In this document: positions 49,419-59,620 of the stretch, one piece after another | Numbering within the stretch: position 1 is the first letter of the stretch | How the letters are laid out: each line of letters opens with the position of its first letter | DNA from: Procambarus clarkii | Lineage: Eukaryota > Arthropoda > Malacostraca > Decapoda > Cambaridae | DNA length: 64,000 nucleotides | NCBI RefSeq assembly: GCF_040958095.1 | Contig: NC_091175.1 | Location: forward strand, 18,495,195 to 18,559,194 | Reading direction: 5' to 3' | Program-made: the position numbers and the translations under genes | The notes under the pieces: generated by a model | What the model was told of the DNA's origin: nothing | Databases searched by the model: none | Seen by the model: the letters and a program-made list of their open reading frames with translations, nothing else

Positions 49419-49682
49419 CTAACAGGCAGAACTGAAGAGGTCGGAGCTGTAGAGGGCGTGTAGGAAGGAGCTGGGAACCGCCTGACAGCCTATAAGACTC
49501 GCCTTGAGAGTTATACTCCAGACGCTCGAGGAGCACCTTGGGGGAGACGGAGACAGGAAGAGCGAGGAAGGTGACGGGAAGTTTTGTTCCGAGGACGAGA
49601 GGAGCGCCGAGGACCCGTCCGGCGTCACGTGGTGATCGTCGAGGACGCCACTTGTGCAGAATAATATTCTGAACAATGTCAT
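49419..49682 (-). CDS. Small conserved ORF, 87 aa, left copy
   Basis: Starts MTLFRILFCTSGVLDDHH, passes VTPDGSSALLSSSEQNFPSP, is Ser/Pro-rich in the middle, and ends FLHALYSSDLFSSAC. The same frame, length and stop occur in the other arm at 63603-63866. Between the two copies the differences I can see in this frame are three synonymous (TCG/TCA, TTC/TTT twice) and two mild (Thr/Ser, Ala/Gly). In the overlapping longer frame the same changes are mostly amino-acid changing and one makes a stop. A diverged relative of SGVLDDHHVTPDGS...SEQN can be traced in the inner arm at 51700-51790. No family recognised. It could be an exon rather than a complete gene. Confidence 0.4.
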   Translation of the reverse strand: MTLFRILFCTSGVLDDHHVTPDGSSALLSSSEQNFPSPSSLFLSPSPPRCSSSVWSITLKASLIGCQAVPSSFLHALYSSDLFSSAC

Positions 49683-49742
49683 CCTGGACGTTAATAGTTA
49701 TTAGAAAGCATAAATGTCCACACTTCACTAAGTTAAAATCGC

Positions 49743-49958
49743 TTAATTTGTCATTAACGAGCAATATCTTAAGTCAGTTGAAAGCAAATATTTAACATCA
49801 TTCAGTGTTATATCAGGAATTTTGGGTTGTGGGTTTGTTAGTCTGTTATTGTATATATTGTATATTGTAGTTGTGGAGCGGCCATTAACACTTCTTGACT
49901 GACGGACGATTACTACTTCACTGCCGATTATATTGCAAATGTTGTGTTGTTGCAACAT
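49743..49958 (-). CDS. Small conserved ORF upstream of the 87-aa ORF, left copy
   Basis: The shared part begins GSEVVIVRQS, passes STTTIYNIYNNRLTNPQPKI and ends DLRYCSLMTN. The right-arm counterpart (63351-63542) differs in its first residues and at RS versus TT, and is otherwise the same. It lies between the promoter-like module and the 87-aa ORF, in the outward direction. It may be an upstream ORF or leader. I do not recognise it. With so few differences, selection cannot be judged here. Confidence 0.25.
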   Translation of the reverse strand: MLQQHNICNIIGSEVVIVRQSRSVNGRSTTTIYNIYNNRLTNPQPKIPDITLNDVKYLLSTDLRYCSLMTN

Positions 49959-49999
49959 TTACAACAGAATGTTGTATTTGATTTTTTAATTATATTTTG

Positions 50000-50230
50000 A
50001 AATTAACAACTTCAAACATACAAGCTGGGGATCACTATTGGTTCATTAGAGACTCGTTCGTATTTGGGGAAGTGAAGGAGTGGTTGTTGGCCATTGTTAA
50101 TTGACACTTGAGACTTGCAAAATGTTAACCAATGGGGTGAGGTTTAGGGTGAATGTCAACCAATCAGCGGCCGGGTTGGGTTGGTTGCTGGGTATATAAG
50201 AAACGATGAGACGAAAAACACTTCTGTGTG
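50000..50230 (+). promoter_or_regulatory. CCAAT/TATA promoter-like module, left copy
   Basis: CCAAT lies at 50129-50133 and 50160-50164, followed by TATATAA at 50193-50199 and an expected start near 50225. In the opposite direction ATTGG (a CCAAT on the minus strand) lies near 50037, followed by the outward small ORFs. The module may therefore be bidirectional. The same boxes at the same spacing are kept in the right arm. The stretch between 50040 and 50110 is almost invariant between arms. Confidence 0.55.
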
Positions 50231-50275
50231 TTTTACCTCACTTTTGGTATACAGTTCCGGCTTCGTCTCTTGGAG
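50226..50275 (+). other. Candidate first exon with splice donor
   Basis: Begins about 30 bp after the TATA box and ends TCTCTTGGAG|GTGAGC at 50275/50276. A second possible donor (CTGTATG|GTGAGG) lies 12 bp further. Both are identical in the right arm. The segment lacks an ATG and would be a leader exon. This is inference from sequence signals. Confidence 0.45.
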
Positions 50276-50289
50276 GTGAGCTGTATGGT

Positions 50290-50690
50290 GAGGATCCTCC
50301 CCTCCCCCCCCTCTTGTTGCGTCTCTCCTCCCCCCCCCCTCTTGTTGCGTCTCTCCTCCCCCCCCCTCTTGTTGCGTCTCTCCTCCCCCCCCCCTCTTGT
50401 TGCGTCTCTCCTCCTCCCCCCCCCCTCTTGTTGCGTCTCTCCTCCTCCCCCCCCCTCTTGTTGCGTCTCTCCTCCCCCCCCCTCTTGTTGCGTCTCTCCT
50501 CCCCCCCCCCCTCTTGTTGCGTCTCTCCTCCCCCCCCCCCTCTTGTTGCGTCTCTCCTCCCCCCCCCTCTTGTTGCGTCTCTCCTCCCCCCCCTCTTGTT
50601 GCGTCTCTCCTCCCCCCCCCTCTTGTTGCGTCTCTCCTCCCCCCCCCCCTCTTGTTGCGTCTCCCCTTTCTTGTTGCGTCCCACACCTTT
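50290..50690. repeat. C-rich minisatellite, 26-32 bp
   Basis: About 14 units of CTCTTGTTGCGTCTCTCCTCC plus a C-run of 6-10 that sets the unit length. It begins 15 bp after the candidate donor. Long P/L/S and R/E-rich frames over it are artefacts. The right arm has about one unit (62940-62968). Confidence 0.95.
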
Positions 50691-51100
50691 GTCATCTGCC
50701 CTGCTTGTATGCTGCGAGAGGCTAGCCTTTAACGTTTTACTTTCAACTTTAACAAATCGGTTTAAATATAATTACAGAAGTTCTGAAAGTGTACTATGGA
50801 GTTGCTAGTTTATTTTTAACTTCAAATTCACAACTAAATTTTAAACTTCTTAACGACTTAAATTCAGTAGGCTAAGAGATGTTAATCTATTAGTGTAGAA
50901 AGTTAAATTTTCCATAAACCTGAATGTTAATTTTTAAATTGTTAATCCATTGGTGTTAATCTTTTACTATCAACGCTAATTGTGTAAATTGCCTTATAGT
51001 AGCATTTCAGTTTATATGTAGCATACATGAATTTAATATAGTAGTGTAAATAGTTCTTAAGTCAATGGAAAAATTAGTCTTGACCATTGCATCTATACTA
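50691..51100. other. Diverged arm sequence, no gene
   Basis: Aligns only in patches with the right arm (GAGAGGCTAGCCTTTAACGT, TTTACTATCAACGCTAATTG). AT-rich and non-coding. Confidence 0.5.
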
Positions 51101-51137
51101 TAGTAAACTACCAGTTCGTAGTGGTGGTGGTATTGTC

Positions 51138-51187
51138 AGCGCCCCGGAGGTGTACACGAGGCAGTCAAAAGTTTGACAAACGCGCCG
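51138..51187 (+). other. Candidate conserved exon
   Basis: TATTGTCAG precedes it and GTAAGTA follows. The 50 bp between read RPGGVHEAVKSLTNA in one frame. The right arm keeps both splice signals and the frame, with one Lys/Arg change and one synonymous change. This block (to about 51240) is far better conserved than its surroundings in the inner arm. Confidence 0.4.
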
Positions 51188-52459
51188 TAAGTAATGTTCA
51201 GATGCTAGTCTCCGGACACTCTCTTCCCCCCCTCCCCTCCCCTACAGTGGATTGCTCTCGCAGTTCAAAATTGTAATTGGGCAGTGTACAGTATGGCCCT
51301 GCACGTTGAATGCGTATCCTCGGTTAATTGAGGCTAATGTTAACACTTAATGTTAAATGTACAGTTAAGCTTCTATTTTTTTACCGATTATTCTTGGCAC
51401 AGTTGCTACAAAGGTGTAGCATAGTTTTTTAGTGTTTTTGCTGGACCAACCCCCCTTCCCCCCCCCCCCTAAAGGCTTAACAAATGGATTATCTTGGTTA
51501 GTAACTGAACATATAACAAAACTTAAACAACCCTGCTTAACTATGTTGTAATTATTACGAAGGCTGTAATATTCTTAAATATTTTTACCCTGGCTTGCCT
51601 TACTAACCATGGTCTCGCACCTTGGTAAAGTCTAAATGCCCTCTTTAGTTTTTAAAATTGTCAGGTTCCAGAATGCTTCTGCTAAAACATAATAGTATAG
51701 GGGTCTCTTGAGACCACTACATGGCCTCACACGGCTACATTAGTGTTCCTCCCGTCTCCTGAGCAGAAAGTTGTCTGCACGAGATTATCTCCTCTTACCA
51801 AGTCATCCTTCAGGGAGAAGTCTCAACACTTCTCCAAAGACGGTAAGCGGTTTCAGAACTAGATTCTTTAATGTTCCATATTACGTGTAACAATTGACTC
51901 TTTAAGCAGCACCCTTGTTCTTCCAACCCCTTCCTGCATTTTAGATACCCCTTAGGTCGTTTGGTTTCCTTTCGGTCATAAAACTCCAGCTTGTCTCAGC
52001 CTTCAAAACCACAGTAGATGCTCCATCCTGTGGAATAACTGATGTAACAAGGCAAGTAAAATGGCTTAATTTGATTATGCTTTAGCTTTGTGATTAAAGA
52101 GTAATATGCTTGGAGTGCCCAAATTGCAGTATAGAATCATAGCTTATTGTTTCTCAGCTCTTATTAGTAAATTTAGATTCATTTAATTGTTTCAGATACA
52201 TGAAAAAAGGGCTTGTAAGAACCATTTCTAAAGGTGCGAGTACAAATACCTACTGCTGGGAATCACAACTCGCTGCTTGTCTTGGCAGAGGCTTCCAGCT
52301 TTTTAGTATAAAAAGGAAGGCTTCATAAACAGCTTTAGCGCCAGAAGTTTACTTAGTGTTTAACATGTTGGTAAATCATTGAAATAAATGTTCATTAAAC
52401 TTTAAATATGGTCGTCCTGCTGGACTGATCTAGTAAATGGCAGTTTTTTTTTTTAAAAC
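51188..52459. other. Diverged arm sequence with exon-like blocks
   Basis: The block at 51690-51860 matches the right arm and, more weakly, the 87-aa ORF of the outer arm (CCAGAATGCTTCTGCT ... CATGGCCTCACACGG). It ends at AAAGACG|GTAAGC, a possible donor. AATAAA lies at 52384, and CGTCCTGCTGGACTGAT at about 52411 is identical in both arms. No continuous reading frame is present, so inward copies look decayed. Confidence 0.5.
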
Positions 52460-52470
52460 CTACCTAATAT

Positions 52471-52545
52471 TTTTAGGTGGGATCCAGTTCATGTGGACAT
52501 TGAGCGGCGTGACCACCTGGAGGTGACTATCTGGGTAGTGTCCTA
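52471..52545 (+). other. Candidate exon-like conserved block
   Basis: ATTTTTAG precedes TGGGATCCAGTTCATGTGGA. One frame reads WDPVHVDIERRDHLEVTIWV, and the right arm gives WDTVHVDKDRGVIIWV in the same frame. The region just before it holds CGTCCTGCTGGACTGAT, also conserved. Confidence 0.35.
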
Positions 52546-52744
52546 CAATGCTCACTGGCGGGTCCTTGTGGCTTGTTTTACTGCCATACAGCTCAAATTG
52601 TCGTGATATAGTGTTTGGTAGATTTTTAAAGTGCGGGTTACTCATAAGGGCTTTAATGGCTATAAAGGTACGAAAGGTAATACCAGTCTTAAAAGAAATA
52701 TAATAATTCTTATAACTCGCCAATCCATCCCCCCAGGCTCCAGC

Positions 52745-52835
52745 GACCACAGCCAGACTACAGGAAGGAAACGGATTCCCGGGGTACTGAAGAACGTCTA
52801 ACACCGGCATAAAGTACCACGACATTGCTTGTCTC
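52745..52835 (+). other. Exon-like repeat unit, copy 1
   Basis: CCCCAGGCTCCAG precedes CGACCACAGCCAGACTACAG. The same pattern (CGACYACAGCCA ... CAACGAGGA-like ... AACATCTA) recurs at 53886-53980 (+), about 60955-60870 (-) and 63919-64000 (+). A GTAAGTC donor follows at 52839. Frames are interrupted here. Confidence 0.4.
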
Positions 52836-52910
52836 CTGGTAAGTCTGTCATCTGTACCCTTGATATACTTTAACCCAGAAAGCCTGGTTTACTGAATGGG
52901 TTTGACTTGA

Positions 52911-53870
52911 CGCAACAGCTAAATTTAATAAAATAGATCCATAATTCACCTATGGTATACGTAACTACCTCTGGCTCCATATTTAGTACTTTGGATGATT
53001 TTAAGGCTTAAGACTGTAGTAATCGGTGAAGATAGTTGTTGGCGGATGAATGATCTCTTTAAAGTTACCTAGTCTCCACTTTAGTGTCTACTAAAGTTTC
53101 AACCCATGAGTTAAACCACAATTCTAGTGTATCCTGTCCTAAGTTAGCACTTAGGAGGAATCTTGGTGCTTCTCGGTAAATTATAATAAGCACGTGTAAA
53201 TCGCATAATTGTTCGTTCACAAATTTTTATACAATGGTATATATATATTACCGACCGTTGGAATTGTTTGACTGTTACTGTCATTAGTCCCATATTCCCC
53301 CCCCCCAATACATATCAGAGCAACTGTTAGTTATATAAAGGTTAGATGGGACATCAGCTGAAGGCTGGGAGTGTTGTAGTGTTACATGCCCCGCACTTAC
53401 CAGGGGTGTCACACGCACGCACACAAATCTTAACTTAAAATATATTTAAGATTTACCAATTGTTACTACCTATTCTCTCATTTTACAAAACTACATAAAG
53501 CTTGCACTTATCAATTTATGAAACAGATTATCAATTAATCATTAGTTCTTACATATTTGCACATTCATATTGGCTACTATAATATCTATAAAATATTCCA
53601 ACATTGTTAATGACCTTAAGGTTTTGTAAATCTGCGTCCCCAGTCCATACTTGTCCGTTACTACTTACATTGCGGAAGTGGACCAATAACCATCATATGG
53701 GTGGTCGCGGACCCCCAAAGTGTGACTAGTTGTACCCCCTGTCCCCTGAGGGCGGTAGTGACAGTTGCTAGTGTCTAACGAAGGCTTGATGAACTGCCTT
53801 TACGTAACGTTACAAAAGTACAATGTTAACCATTTTAAACCTGACATTCCTAATGTTATCTCCCTTTTGT
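52911..53870. other. No gene recognised
   Basis: AT-rich unique sequence. The C-run at 53293-53304 and the (CACG)-like bit at 53413-53425 are the only simple features. Confidence 0.45.
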
Positions 53871-53885
53871 CCTCAGGTCCGGCCA

Positions 53886-53980
53886 ACTACAGCCACATAA
53901 GGCAACCAGGACATGCTCTGTACTTAACATCTACGATGGAATAAAACGATGCACTATAAATTAACAAGCCGAAAATTAAT
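53886..53980 (+). other. Exon-like repeat unit, copy 2
   Basis: TTTTGTCCTCAG precedes TCCGGCCAACTACAGCCACA. It continues GGCAACCAGGACATG and AACATCTACGATGGAATA, aligned with copy 1 and with 63919-64000. One frame (NYSHIRQPGHALYLTSTME) is open but stops soon. Confidence 0.35.
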
Positions 53981-54136
53981 TGGATCAAATACACACTAAT
54001 GGGTCATCTAATCCTGTCCACGGCGGGGCTGGTTTAGCATACGCTAATTAAGAACAATGCCTTTCAACGCTAAAATTGAAGAAAGCCCGTTTTAAGAACT
54101 ATGCCTCTTAAGTGAGCAGCGCTAACTGCCATTATT

Positions 54137-54289
54137 ATGGTAAGATTCCTTGAACGAAACGCTAATGGCGCAGTGATTCGCAAGCAACGCGTTCATTTCC
54201 GTAGAAATGAACGAGCAGATGTGCAGGCTGCCGAAGCCGCTGCAAGAGACCATATAGAATTTCTTCATAACAAACTCTTCTACAAATAA
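54137..54289 (+). CDS. Possible small ORF, 50 aa
   Basis: ATG to TAA without interruption: MVRFLERNANGAVIRKQRVH, then FRRNERADVQAAEAAARDHI and EFLHNKLFYK. Basic, then Ala/Glu-rich, it looks helical. Composition is unlike the surrounding AT-rich sequence and unlike repeat ORFs. No homologous segment was seen in the right half of the locus and I do not recognise it. It could be an exon, a real small protein or chance. Confidence 0.25.
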   Translation: MVRFLERNANGAVIRKQRVHFRRNERADVQAAEAAARDHIEFLHNKLFYK

Positions 54290-55274
54290 GAGGTATTATC
54301 AGGCAATATCACAGTGACAAGGGAGAGAAAATGAGGACAGAACTATAAATCATGTACGCTGGTACAATATGGTTGCATTTGGCAATTTAAATACGGACGA
54401 AGAGGTGACCGCGGAGGAGTCGTAATATCATGAAGCTGTCTGATAAAAATATCCATGAAGATTCGTATTGGAAACAGTGGAGCAGAAGTTACTGTGGTGA
54501 GTGATGGACACAGCTTTGACCACTACCAGTGTGTGACCAACTTAGTTTTTTGTAAGTGTAAATATTAAACCCCACATTGTAAATTGAAAACGCCGTTTGC
54601 CAAATACTGTCAAGAGATTCCCCCCCCATCTTGCATCCGCAAGATAACGTAAGGTTTTAAGGGTTGACAATGTTAATATTCTTGTTAGTCTCTTTACTTG
54701 ACGGTTAAGCAAGTCCCAGCTGTGTCTGGGTGAAAGTGACAGAATGAACCCAGCGGGTTTTCTACCTATTGGAGTGTTGTACATGCTGCTATGGCGGTAT
54801 GTCCACTCACAGGAGTGGCGCTGCCCAATAAACTCGCCCCTCGGGGCAAAAAAATCATTAAACTATGCACTGCATTAACGACTGTCTTAACCATTAGATG
54901 ATGCTGCTATCCAGAACCCACAACCTGGATGATCGCCTGTAGTTTGGTGGTCATAGACCTCCAAAATCTAGCTCCAAACTTAGACTGACTGGCCACTCTT
55001 CTTTCCATACTTCACATATCTTTTCTTTAGACATGCCACTGAAGCTTTACATTTACTATGGATGGTAAGAACTCTTGGCAAGACTTCCCTATTGTAGTGT
55101 TGACATAGATTTATAAACTTAGTTTACATACTTGAGACAAGGGCTGGTTTTAAATCTAAGAGGTTGCACAGGTTTGGAGAGATACCGTAATTACATTAAA
55201 CTGGCCTGGTTGTGGTACGGGGAGTGAATGTTCCACAGGACCTCTTATGTGTACCCAGATCACCCTCAGAATTG
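54290..55274. other. No gene recognised
   Basis: Unique sequence. GTCCACTCACAGGAGTGGCG near 54800 resembles the unit of the 30-bp array at 48.8 kb and a common dispersed decapod repeat (from memory). Confidence 0.4.
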
Positions 55275-55474
55275 TGTACTCGCCTAGTTGTGCTTGTGGA
55301 AGTTAAGCTTAGGCTCTTTGGTCCCGCCTCTCAGTTGACTGGTGTGAAGATTCTTGAGCCTATTGGGCTCTATCATGTATACAGTTGAAATTGTGTGGAG
55401 TCGGCCTCCACCACATCACTGCATGCTATCTGTTTACTGACAATCTTTAAAATGACTCGCCCAAATACCTGGGG
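55275..55474 (-). mobile_element. CR1/L2-like LINE 3' end, part 1
   Basis: GTGTACTCGCCTAGTTGTGC, TTGGTCCCGCCTCTCAG, TTCTTGAGCCTATTGGGCTC and GGCCTCCACCACATCACT match the LINE 3' end. It is interrupted by the SINE that follows. Confidence 0.72.
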
Positions 55475-55632
55475 TGGACGGTAGAGCGACGGTCACTACT
55501 CGTGCAGGTCGGCGTTCAATCTCAAGTGGTTGGGCACCATTCCTTCCTTCCTTCCCGTCCCATCCCAAATCTTTATCCTGACCCCTTCAAAGTGCTATAC
55601 TGGTGAAATGGCTTTGTACTTTAACCTGATAA
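55475..55632 (+). mobile_element. Second-family SINE inserted in the LINE
   Basis: Matches 9104-9283: GGACGGTAGAGCGACGGTC, GCAGGTCGGCGTTCAATC, AAGTGGTTGGGCACCATTCC and GTGCTATACTGGTGAAATGG. LINE sequence lies on both sides. Confidence 0.75.
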
Positions 55633-55800
55633 TTAGTTGGGCACTGTTCTCACCTGTGCCCTTGTTCCACCCATGATAGTTTCGTCAATTTAGACTTTCA
55701 AAATTCATTGTCTTCCAGGGACGTTTAGTTCCCTTAGCTTTTCCTCAAGTCATACTTGTGTTCTGGTACTAGTCTTCCTTGTGGTTGTCTTCAGACGGAT
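55633..55800 (-). mobile_element. CR1/L2-like LINE 3' end, part 2
   Basis: CACCTGTGCCCTTGTTC, TCTTCCAGGGACGTTTAG, AGCTTTTCCTCAAGTCAT and TTCTGGTACTAGTCTT continue the LINE order after the SINE. Confidence 0.62.
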
Positions 55801-56400
55801 AATCTTGTGATCTTCATGCAACGATCAGGTGTTGGATCTCTGTACTGATAATCTTGTTCCGAATAAGGCTGCTCGTGTAGCTAATTATTCTTGAAGTTTA
55901 TAAACAATGGTTGAACTGATGCCTTCGATATGGCTTTACTTGTGGCCCTATATTAGCATCGTTCCTTTTGAATATCCGAAGCCAGTGCCGTGTTCTCTTC
56001 CCGGCTTTGGCGGCCCTCCCCCCCCCAACGCAGAAAGTAATTATCATTCTGGTGGATGGATTAGGACGTAAATTCACGTGTGCAAGTCAGGATTGGCTTT
56101 AGGGCCGGCACCTCGCCGCTGGCTTCCTGTCCCCGTCGAGACAAGTTAATTCCACTATTCCAGATTAGTTTTATAAATTCTGCAAGACAGCTTCGGCGGG
56201 TAGGCGGTTCTATGCGTTTAAATCCTATGGGGTTTAGTGGGATTGGGTGGTTATAAATAACAGCGTCTCGTATGGGCCAGTAGGCCTTCTGCAGTTACCT
56301 TTTGTTAAGTCTTGCTTCAAGCAGTTGTCCCCTTTTATGCATTATATTGGATCTTCACGTCTGTAATAATGAAGTTGAAGGACAAGATCGGACTCCAACA
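55801..56400. other. Probable old LINE remnants, no gene
   Basis: ATGGGCCAGTAGGCCTTCTGCAG (about 56275) resembles the end of another LINE family common in decapods (from memory). No frame is recoverable. Confidence 0.4.
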
Positions 56401-56755
56401 CGTTCTCGCAAATTCGTAAAGTCAATATTGACTTATTAACTACGTGCATAGGTGATATACTAAACATAATAGATACCCTTAAAAAGCTTCATAGAAAACA
56501 CCGACCTTACCTAACCTTGTTAGTATCTTAAGATAAGCATCTTATTGCTTCGTAATTACAATTATTACTTAACCTATACCTATTATAGGTTAGGTAATAA
56601 TTGTAATTACGAAGCAAGATGCTTATCTTAACATACTAAGTAGGTTAGGTAAGGTTGGTGTTTTCTATGAAGCTTTTCAAGGGAAACTATTATGTTAAGT
56701 ATGTCACCTATGCACATATTTAAGTCAATATTGACTTATTAAATTTGCGAGAACG
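56401..56755. mobile_element. 355-bp foldback element
   Basis: Nearly the whole element is one hairpin. CGTTCTCGCAAATTCGTAAA and GTCAATATTGACTTATTAA at the left are mirrored by TTAAGTCAATATTGAC and AAATTTGCGAGAACG at the right. The centre is AACCTATACCTATTATAGGTT. GTCAATATTGAC is itself palindromic. No coding capacity. Confidence 0.85.
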
Positions 56756-57000
56756 GGTTGTGGGAGAACAGTCCTGTGGCTCTCAAACTTACGAACTTTA
56801 TATCTACAAATTGGTTGATAAACACTTCGAAGAAACTATGCATTCTTTGATGGAAATGTTCAGATGGATAAACCAGTAAATTACATAAATAGGAATAGTT
56901 TGAATAACCACTAGTTTTCTTAAATTTCATTGTCCTACTGCCTCTTATTTATTTAAAAACGTGTGGATGTAGCTCTCATACAGGAGCATGATGTCTGTTG
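56756..57000. other. No recognised feature
   Basis: AT-rich unique sequence. Confidence 0.45.
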
Positions 57001-57002
57001 CA

Positions 57003-59580
57003 GTGTCTGAGCGTGCATTATCATGTGGTGCTCAACCCGCCGAGGACGCCTTTCGGGGGGACCCTTATGTTATTCTCTCGTAGGGCCTCCTTCTCCGTGC
57101 TTCACACGGAGTTGGACGGGCGGGTGCTATTTGTGTGGGTGGAGTTTTGGGGGTCGTCATTCCGTTCTTGACGGTGTACGCCCCCTCGGGTGCGGCGCGT
57201 CGTCGGGAGCGGGAGGAGTTTTTTAGGGTGGGGCTTCTCCCTTTCTTGCGCCATGATACGCGGGGCATGATTTTTGGAGGACACTTCAATTGTGTGAAGA
57301 GTGCACGGGATTGTTGTAGCGCTCGTCCGCAGAATATCTCGGGTGCGCTGCTGGAGGTGGTGCGTTCCTGCGGTTTCCGGGACGCTGCTGTGCTCTTTGG
57401 TGGAGGGCTGTCGTTTACTTTTGCTGCACGTGGGGTGCGTTCGCGCATTGATAGGGTGTATGTCAATGGTGGGGATTGTACGGTGTATGATTTTCGCACT
57501 GTCCCGGTTGCATTCTCCGACCAGTTTGGTGGTGGTCCGGGTTGGGGTGCCCAGTCAGGTGCTGGGTGGTGGAAGCTAAACTGTGGGTTGTTGCGTTCTC
57601 CGCGTGTTTGTCGTCAGTTTCGGTGTTGGTGGGTCGGGATTCGGGCCCGGCGTTGTGAGTTTGTCTGTCTAGGAGTGGTGGGAGTAGTGTAAAGTGCAGT
57701 GTCGTTTGTTTTTTCGCGTGGTTGCTAAACGCGAGGCTGCTGGGCGCTTTGGGTTGCTGCGGTTGTTGCAGGCGCAGCTGTCGAGGTTGTATGTAAGGTA
57801 CGATGCTGGTGTTGATTGTTGACTGCAAGGCGCGTATATGCGGGTGGCGGAGTGAGTGGGCGGAGGGTGTGCGTGTGAGGGCTCGTGTAAGTGAGAGGGT
57901 GGACGGGGAACGGATTTCTCCGTTTCTTTTAAGTAAGGTACGGGCCGCGCGGGACTCTGTTCTTTTTACGCCTTGCAACGGCCAGATGGGACGGCTGCTT
58001 CGGACACGGGTGGGGTGTTGCACTATGTTCGGCAGGAGTTGGCTGCGCTGTATGCGGAGGTGGCTGGGGACGCCGCTGGAGTTGGCTGCGCTGTATGCGG
58101 AGGTGGCTGGGGACGCCGCACTTGCGGAGGACTTCTTGGGTCGGTGCCTTCCTGGGTTGCACACTCCGCAGCACACTGCGGAGTGTGCTGGTCTGGTGAA
58201 AGAAGTCTCCTTGGCGGAGCTGCTTGTGGTGGTGCGGTCGTTTCGTTCCGGGAAGGTGCCGGGTTCGGATGGTCTTCCTCTTGAGTTCTATGTCGCCTTT
58301 TGGGATGTGTTGGGGGATGTTCTACTGGAGGTGGTCCGGTCTTGTCTTCGGGAGTGTGTTCTGCCTGTCTCAGTGCGTTGGGATTGTGCGGCTTCTCCCG
58401 AAGTCGGGCGATTTACGGTTCTTCTCAAACTGGCGGCCCATTACTTTGTTGAATGTAGACTACAAGATCCTGTCTAAGGTCTTGGCTGGTCGGTGTCGCA
58501 GTGTTGTGGCGTCTGTTGTCTCTGTGGAGCAGTTTTGTGGTGTTCCGGGTCGATCCTTGTTGCATTGCAATGCATTGTTTCGAGATGTGCTCTTGTACGT
58601 GTCCGACTCTCGCTTGTCGGCAGCGATGATTTGTCTGGATTGGTCGAAGGCTTTCGACCGTGTGTCGCTCGATTTTGTGTTTCGTGTGTTGGGGAGGCTG
58701 GGCTTTCCGCCCTTGTTTGTTCGTTGGGTTTGCTCCTGTGGTTGCTCCCTTGTTTGCTCCTGTGGTTGTGTGTTCGGTTTCGTGTGTGGGGTTGTGTGGG
58801 TTTGCTTCTGTGTTGGCTCCTGCGTGGGCCGTTGCTTGTGCGGGTTGAATGCGGCTGTTTTGTTACTCACTTTGTTGGTTTGTTTGCTGTTCTTCCTGGA
58901 AGTGTGTTTGTTTAGGGTACGTGTATCTGTTTCATTGTTCGCCCCGGATTCTTTCTTGGGGTTGTCATATAGTAGTGCCTGGGCCTTGGCCATGGTTTAT
59001 TTTAATGTTACTTATATGATTTTTTGTTTTTGGAGATATATAGAAGAGTTGTTACATTCTTGTACAGCCACTAGTACGCGTAGCGTTTCGGGCAAGTCCT
59101 TAATCCTACGGTCCCTGGAATACGATCCCCTGCCGCGAAGAATCGTTTTTTTTCATCCAAGTACACATTTTACTGTTGCGTTAAACAGAGGCTACAGTTA
59201 AGGAATTGCGCCCAGTAAATCCTCCCCGGCCAGGATACGAACCCAGGACACAGCGCTCGCGGAACGCCAGGCGCCAGGTGTCATTTGTGTGCGATGTGCT
59301 TATACTTTGTGTTATTTCTGTACTTGTGTGCATTTTGTATATAAATATGCGTGTGTGGTTTGTTTGTTTGTTTGTTGTGTCTTTCCATGTCCGTATGCGT
59401 CCGTTTGTTGTATGTCCATTATTATGTTTAATTTTGTATACAGGCTTATGTCCCTGGAGTTTCTGGGGTCTTGTTATGCCTGTTTATGATTGTTTTTGTT
59501 ATGTTCTTGTTCTTAGATTCATGTCATGTATATATTGTGCTATACTTTGTATATTTCTTATCAAAAAAAAAAAAAAAAAA
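57003..59580 (+). mobile_element. L1/Tx1-like LINE, broken, with SINE inside
   Basis: The APE endonuclease part reads VYAPSGAARRREREEFF, RGMIFGGHFNCVKSARDCC (the usual GGDFNC Asp is His here), GGGLSFTFAARG and SRIDRVYV. RT blocks follow: GKVPGSDGLPLEFYVAFW, WRPITLLNVDYKILSKVLAG, QFCGVPGRSLLHCNALFRD, and CLDWSKAFDRVSLDFVFRVL with the first catalytic Asp. After FPPLFVRW (about 58735) the frame is lost. The DD motif is absent, which points to an internal deletion. Several frameshifts split the frame (near 57690, 58170 and 58480). The 3' region ends in A18 at 59563-59580. The element is 5'-truncated within the endonuclease. Clade inferred from the NVDYKI and VPGRS blocks. Confidence 0.8.
59036..59285 (-). 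mobile_element. tRNA-headed SINE, fourth family, inserted in LINE tail
   Basis: The minus strand has head GGCGTTCCGCGAGCGCTGTG with B box CTGGGTTCGTATCCTGGCC, body GGATTTACTGGGCGCAATTCC, and tail CGAAACGCTACGCGTACTAG ... GTAACAACTCTTC. LINE 3' sequence resumes beyond it and runs to the A-tail. Confidence 0.8.
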
Positions 59581-59620
59581 TTAAGAATGAATTTTAATGG
59601 ACACGCAAACCTAAAATTAC

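Larger units (their letters stand above)
49353..52910 (+). repeat. Left arm of large inverted duplication
   Basis: Aligned by eye with the reverse complement of 60770-63927. The order of matching blocks is the same throughout: small-ORF region (49357-49965), promoter-like module (50000-50290), 51105-51240, 51690-51860, 52370-52540 and 52730-52900. Identity is very high in the first 0.6 kb, about nine in ten over the promoter, and roughly seven in ten further in. An array present here (50290-50690) is reduced to about one unit in the other arm. No transposase or integrase was seen in either arm. Confidence 0.8.

Noticed and set aside
49369-49764. 131-aa minus-strand ORF overlapping the 87-aa ORF
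   Set aside because: Differences between the two arms mostly change its residues, and one gives a stop in the right copy, whereas the overlapping 87-aa frame mostly keeps its residues.
52460-52825. 121-aa minus-strand ORF
   Set aside because: The other arm does not keep this frame. The conserved WD-x-VHVD block and the splice-like signals are on the plus strand.
57102-58993. Minus-strand ORFs of 140-240 codons
   Set aside because: They are antisense to clear endonuclease and RT motifs of the L1/Tx1-like LINE on the plus strand.
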